Assembly (NCBI GenBank): GCA_963693365.1
Contig: CAVNZM010000002.1
Coordinates: 12,896,001 to 12,960,000, forward strand
DNA from: Amoebidium appalachense
Lineage: Eukaryota; Ichthyosporea
Direction of reading: 5' to 3'
DNA: 64,000 nt
The notes beneath the pieces were generated by a model. It saw only the letters and a list, made by a program, of their open reading frames with translations. It was not told the origin of the DNA and did no database searches. Positions 60,730-64,000 of the stretch are shown here, one piece after another. Position numbers and translations under genes: made by a program. The stretch's first letter is position 1. Every line of letters starts with the position of its first letter.

Positions 60730-60947
60730 CACGACCCGACATCGATTTCGAATGGAATGCGATCGGATCTTATGGTTCAACACTCCCACCCAGAAAACCT
60801 TTTACCTCTTCTTCGTGTAATTACGCAACTTTTTACTGTCAAGCTACATACGCTCTCACAAACAGCAGAGGGAAACAAGTGTGCGCGGCTGTGTGCACAC
60901 CTAATATTGTTGTTGTAATATTGGAGCAGTGGATGTTTGCCTCATGA
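60717..60947 (+). CDS. Small ORF of unknown function (76 aa), doubtful
   Basis: It starts MQASARPDIDFEWNAIG and runs 76 codons through non-repetitive sequence. The ATG sits at the edge of the 137-bp tandem duplication, as in gene B. I recognise no family. It may be the 5' end of a spliced gene, but no clear donor or later exon was found. Confidence 0.25.
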   Translation: MQASARPDIDFEWNAIGSYGSTLPPRKPFTSSSCNYATFYCQATYALTNSRGKQVCAAVCTPNIVVVILEQWMFAS

Positions 60948-62032
60948 TAGTCTGCGCCTATTTAACGTCACATAATTTAGTTTAGGCCCCTTTCGACTGC
61001 CGAAATATTACTTGAGAGGTATAATCGTAGACTAAATCCAACTCCCAGATGTCGTAATCCTTCCGGCCCAGTAGATCTGGTCCAAGCCTCCAAGACCTTC
61101 GAACCGTGCATTATATATAATTATGCAACCTGGAAAAGAAAACATGGGCAAGAAAAGGCACGTGATTACGGAGCTTCCAAAATGTTGGCTTTGGGACTCT
61201 TGACTTGAGCTGCCTCGTAAAGTAGCTGCAGTGATGGTGTCATGTTAAGTTGGCGTCCTACCATCGTGCACGTGCCTGTTTAGAATTCAATTCCACACGT
61301 ATGCCCCTCCCCCTCCCCCCCTCCCCCCCCTAATGGGCGTTGTATATATGTATGAAACCTTCATGCACACCACGCGTACGAACACACATGTAAGCATACA
61401 ATCGGTTTCATATGCACAGCCACATATGTACACTAGTGTCAGCCTGTACCACAAAAACTGTGCACTTGTATGCACTAGATTATCAAAGCTGCTAATCGTT
61501 CTTAGCAGATGTTCTTTTATTCGTGAGGGGCAGCTTCAAGTACAACTGCCGGACATCATTTGAGGCTGAGTGAGCCCCCTCGGAGAGGAGCGGCTGAATT
61601 CTCCAGTCGTATATAAGAATTTTTTCGCAGAAAGGTGATCAATAAGTATCAAGTGCAGTGTTCGTAAACCCGGATTATGATACCAACCTAAAGCAAACGC
61701 TATCTTTCGTGGGCGCATACATACGTGGTTGCCACAGCAACGACTTCAGCCTTCTTCGGAATACAAGAGTGATTCGCAAGAACAACAGGCCCAGCGGAGC
61801 AATCAACAACATGTTGTTTTAAAGGTCTTATCCTGCGTTAACTAATTAATACTAATATGCAAATGCCGACAGTTTTACTAATAACAAATTCCCTTGGAGC
61901 TTTCGAATTCTAGTTTGCAAGTGTACAGGAACAAAATTCGAAAGTCAAGAATCGTCTCACAGTCTTTTCTTTCCACTTCTATTTGCGGGCGCGTGCGTGT
62001 ATGTGTGTAAGTGTGTTGTCTGTGTTTGGGTG

Positions 62033-63091
62033 TTACAGACATTCATGCTGCCTATGACTCTCACACATGGTAGCCCCACACACACACTTAACACCCCAAG
62101 ACCCTAAGTGCACCTGGCAGCAATGACAAAATATCCCCACAGCCGGCGCCTTTTTCACGCCACTCTTTCCCGTCTTTGTGCCAAAATCACACTCCGAACT
62201 GTCGTTTTTCGTCTTGTCCCTCTTTTTGCGCAATTTTGCTTGGAGCTCCTTCAACTTTAACTTCGTCTTTGTGTTCTCTTCAGCCCGCTGCCTCCACCAA
62301 GCTCTCCCACGCTCTTCGTTCTGCTTCAATCTGTCGCGTGTGCGTGAACTAGATGATGATTTTGACGGATACAACGGTCTCTCCTCCGCATGCCGCGCGT
62401 TAACAACGAGATATTTCAACCTTTCCTGTCCCGTTACTACCGACAGATGCTTTTCCCACTCGCCGGGAGCAGCAGTCAAAAACAGTTGTATCTGTTGCTC
62501 TGTGAGTTCCGCCTGTTCCTGTATATTCAAGCTAATCAGACCCGAACGCGCAACAGGAACAAGCGTCAATGTCGAACCGTCTCTAACACCGCCTTGTGAA
62601 AGTGTGTTGATATCCATTAACCGGGTCTCACCCAAGAGCAGGTGACAGTCCCAATGTGGCCCCAGATTCATCTGCAAGCCGATTAGTAGCTTGACGTCCC
62701 TAACCGTTAGGTTTGGGTTGACTTCGAGTGCCCTTGCCTCTCCCAGCGCGTTCTTGACGCTTATTTTCAAAGCCGTGGTGTCTTCATCCGTGTCCGAAAA
62801 CTCGCATAGATCTAGAGTACGTGGGGGGTCAGTCCTTGTAAGGGTTAAAGAATCCTCCCACCGTTGCTTTTTCGTGCATTCTAAATCTTGTTGTAAGAGA
62901 CTGATGCTTAAAGATTCCCGGACAACGGTGGGTCCCGCGCTTAAAGGTTCGCAGGAAGAGGGTTGTGGGCTTGGGCTGCGGCTCAAGGCTTCGCGGCTTT
63001 GCGTACGTTGGGCATTGTGCTCCATGTGATTTGGGTGACTTCCGTTAATATTTAGATTTTCCGACATGGTGAAACCATAAACCATATTCAT
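62033..63091 (-). CDS. Ubiquitin-like domain plus C-terminal AN1-type zinc finger protein
   Basis: Single-exon ORF, 352 aa. A Ser/Pro-rich N-terminus precedes a ubiquitin-like fold at about residues 107-183 (VKNALGEARALEVNPN, LTVRDVKLLIG, LLLGETRLMDINTL, DGSTLTLVPVARSGL). The DGS-LTLVP-SGL ending resembles midnolin-type UBLs; the UBL plus AN1 combination resembles ZFAND4. A basic, coiled-coil-like Lys/Arg region (about 255-305) follows. The last 32 residues form C-x2-C-x10-C-x-C-x4-C-x2-H-x2-H-x-C, the AN1 ligand order, though the usual spacing between the two His is five, not two. Such proteins act in ubiquitin/proteasome-linked quality control; the role here is inferred. The start could instead be the ninth codon (MSENLN). 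It is the only intronless gene seen in the window. Confidence 0.87.
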   Translation of the reverse strand: MNMVYGFTMSENLNINGSHPNHMEHNAQRTQSREALSRSPSPQPSSCEPLSAGPTVVRESLSISLLQQDLECTKKQRWEDSLTLTRTDPPRTLDLCEFSDTDEDTTALKISVKNALGEARALEVNPNLTVRDVKLLIGLQMNLGPHWDCHLLLGETRLMDINTLSQGGVRDGSTLTLVPVARSGLISLNIQEQAELTEQQIQLFLTAAPGEWEKHLSVVTGQERLKYLVVNARHAEERPLYPSKSSSSSRTRDRLKQNEERGRAWWRQRAEENTKTKLKLKELQAKLRKKRDKTKNDSSECDFGTKTGKSGVKKAPAVGIFCHCCQVHLGSWGVKCVCGATMCESHRQHECL

Positions 63092-64000
63092 GTAATGAGC
63101 AGAACTAAAAGTGCCACCTCTTCGGCTTATTTAAGGCATAATGCAACAGCGAAAGGTGCACACGTGAATTCGAAAAGCAGAGAGAAAAGTGTGTATGTAG
63201 CTGTTGGTATAAAAGCCTTTGAGGCACACTCTTTGAAGTCAGACTCGTCGGATGTGTAGCGTTTTGTATACAGAAAACCTTGTATGGGAAGAATGAGAAA
63301 TAGCTTTATGAGTGCCTTACTTGTTACTATGACGAGCTTGAGTGTTTGCTTTGTCTAATAATATTAGACTCAACACACCATGGGACCAAGGAGCAAACTA
63401 CCAGCCTGTGGCACCAGCTCAAAAACTTACTGATGCGAAAAAACGTATGGGTACAAGCACAAGCGAACTGTGCACAATGAGGTTCTCTAGAAGGTAAGGG
63501 GTGAATAAATGAGAAAAACTAAAACACAGGTACATTATTTGCGAGTAAACAGCGTAAACCCCTACATTATTTGTTTTGCTTTGTTTGTTCGGTTGTCTTA
63601 TCATCTCAAGCTTGAAGCGCGCAACTCTCGAAGCTCCAGCGAAACGAAGGTACTTTACGTAAGTTGATTTTTAGGGGGCTCCAAGAACCAAAATAACCAT
63701 CTAAATAGGGGTGCTTTTGCAATAATTCCTGTTTGGTTAAAATGATATCCGATAAATCTAGAGAAGAAATTCGAAGAAAATCCATTCGATTGGACAGCTC
63801 AAATACCGAACTTTTGTAGGCTTGAGAAAAGGATGATAAATACCCAATTGTTGGGGCCCGTGTGCTGCGTCAACGGAGTGCGGACCGCACGTGCACGCAC
63901 CTGCAGGTAACCATCACTTGCATGCATACGTGAGGAGTCACGCGGCTGAGAAGAAAGACCATAACACACATGTGGCACGCCAGCGCATTGATTCGATTAC
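63092..64000. other. Right end, no firm gene
   Basis: It contains a TATAAAAG at 63212-63219 on the plus strand. A minus-strand frame at about 63606-63875 (includes SNRMDFLRISSLDLSD, ends CALQA) is open, non-repetitive and of ordinary composition. It may be the last exon of a gene outside the window or the tail of another retroelement; no motif was recognised. Confidence 0.35.

Overview
The window is nuclear DNA from an intron-rich eukaryote, probably a protist. Its genes are split into small exons (down to 29 nt) by GT-AG introns, and polypyrimidine runs and microsatellites fill most of the non-coding space. I cannot name the organism from the sequence. No tRNA, rRNA, CRISPR array or bacterial-style operon was recognised. 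Most long open frames are translations of (TG)n, (CT)n, poly-C or poly-G and are not genes.

Layout, left to right. A 5'-truncated, frameshifted LINE reverse transcriptase lies on the minus strand (297-2155). Gene A on the plus strand (5521-16378) has 12 exons and encodes a 350-aa YeeE/YedE (TsuA-like) sulfur-compound membrane transporter. Gene D on the minus strand (24418-20427) encodes an uncharacterised basic protein whose middle 408-nt exon has been tandemly duplicated. Gene B on the plus strand (31081-33553) has four exons and encodes an uncharacterised protein with an acidic N-terminus and a basic C-terminus; its promoter and start codon are tandemly duplicated. Gene C on the minus strand (46291-37590) has nine exons and encodes an uncharacterised 820-aa protein with a CxxC knuckle, five 11-residue repeats and an HMA-like fold without the metal-binding cysteines. 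The MRS2 gene on the minus strand (59031-48637) has 12 exons and encodes a 361-aa mitochondrial-type Mg2+ channel with an intact GMN motif. A single-exon minus-strand gene (63091-62033) encodes a ubiquitin-like plus AN1-finger protein.

I rebuilt the spliced genes by hand from exon homology, splice sites and intron phase. In genes A, B, C and MRS2 every junction keeps the reading frame and the product ends at a proper stop; gene D does so whichever duplicate exon is used, or with both. The genes do not form an obvious pathway. They are neighbours of mixed function: a sulfur-anion transporter, a Mg2+ channel, a UBL/zinc-finger protein and three lineage-specific proteins.

The most unusual feature is a dispersed repeat family whose members end in a long poly-C tail. 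Every copy found inside an intron lies in the sense direction of its host gene, in three genes on both strands. Four near-identical copies of one subfamily sit in four introns of gene A. The window also holds three short (97-137 bp) tandem duplications, two of which end at or just past an initiator-like ATG, a ~160-bp near-perfect foldback in an MRS2 intron, and a 114-bp element with 16-bp terminal inverted repeats.
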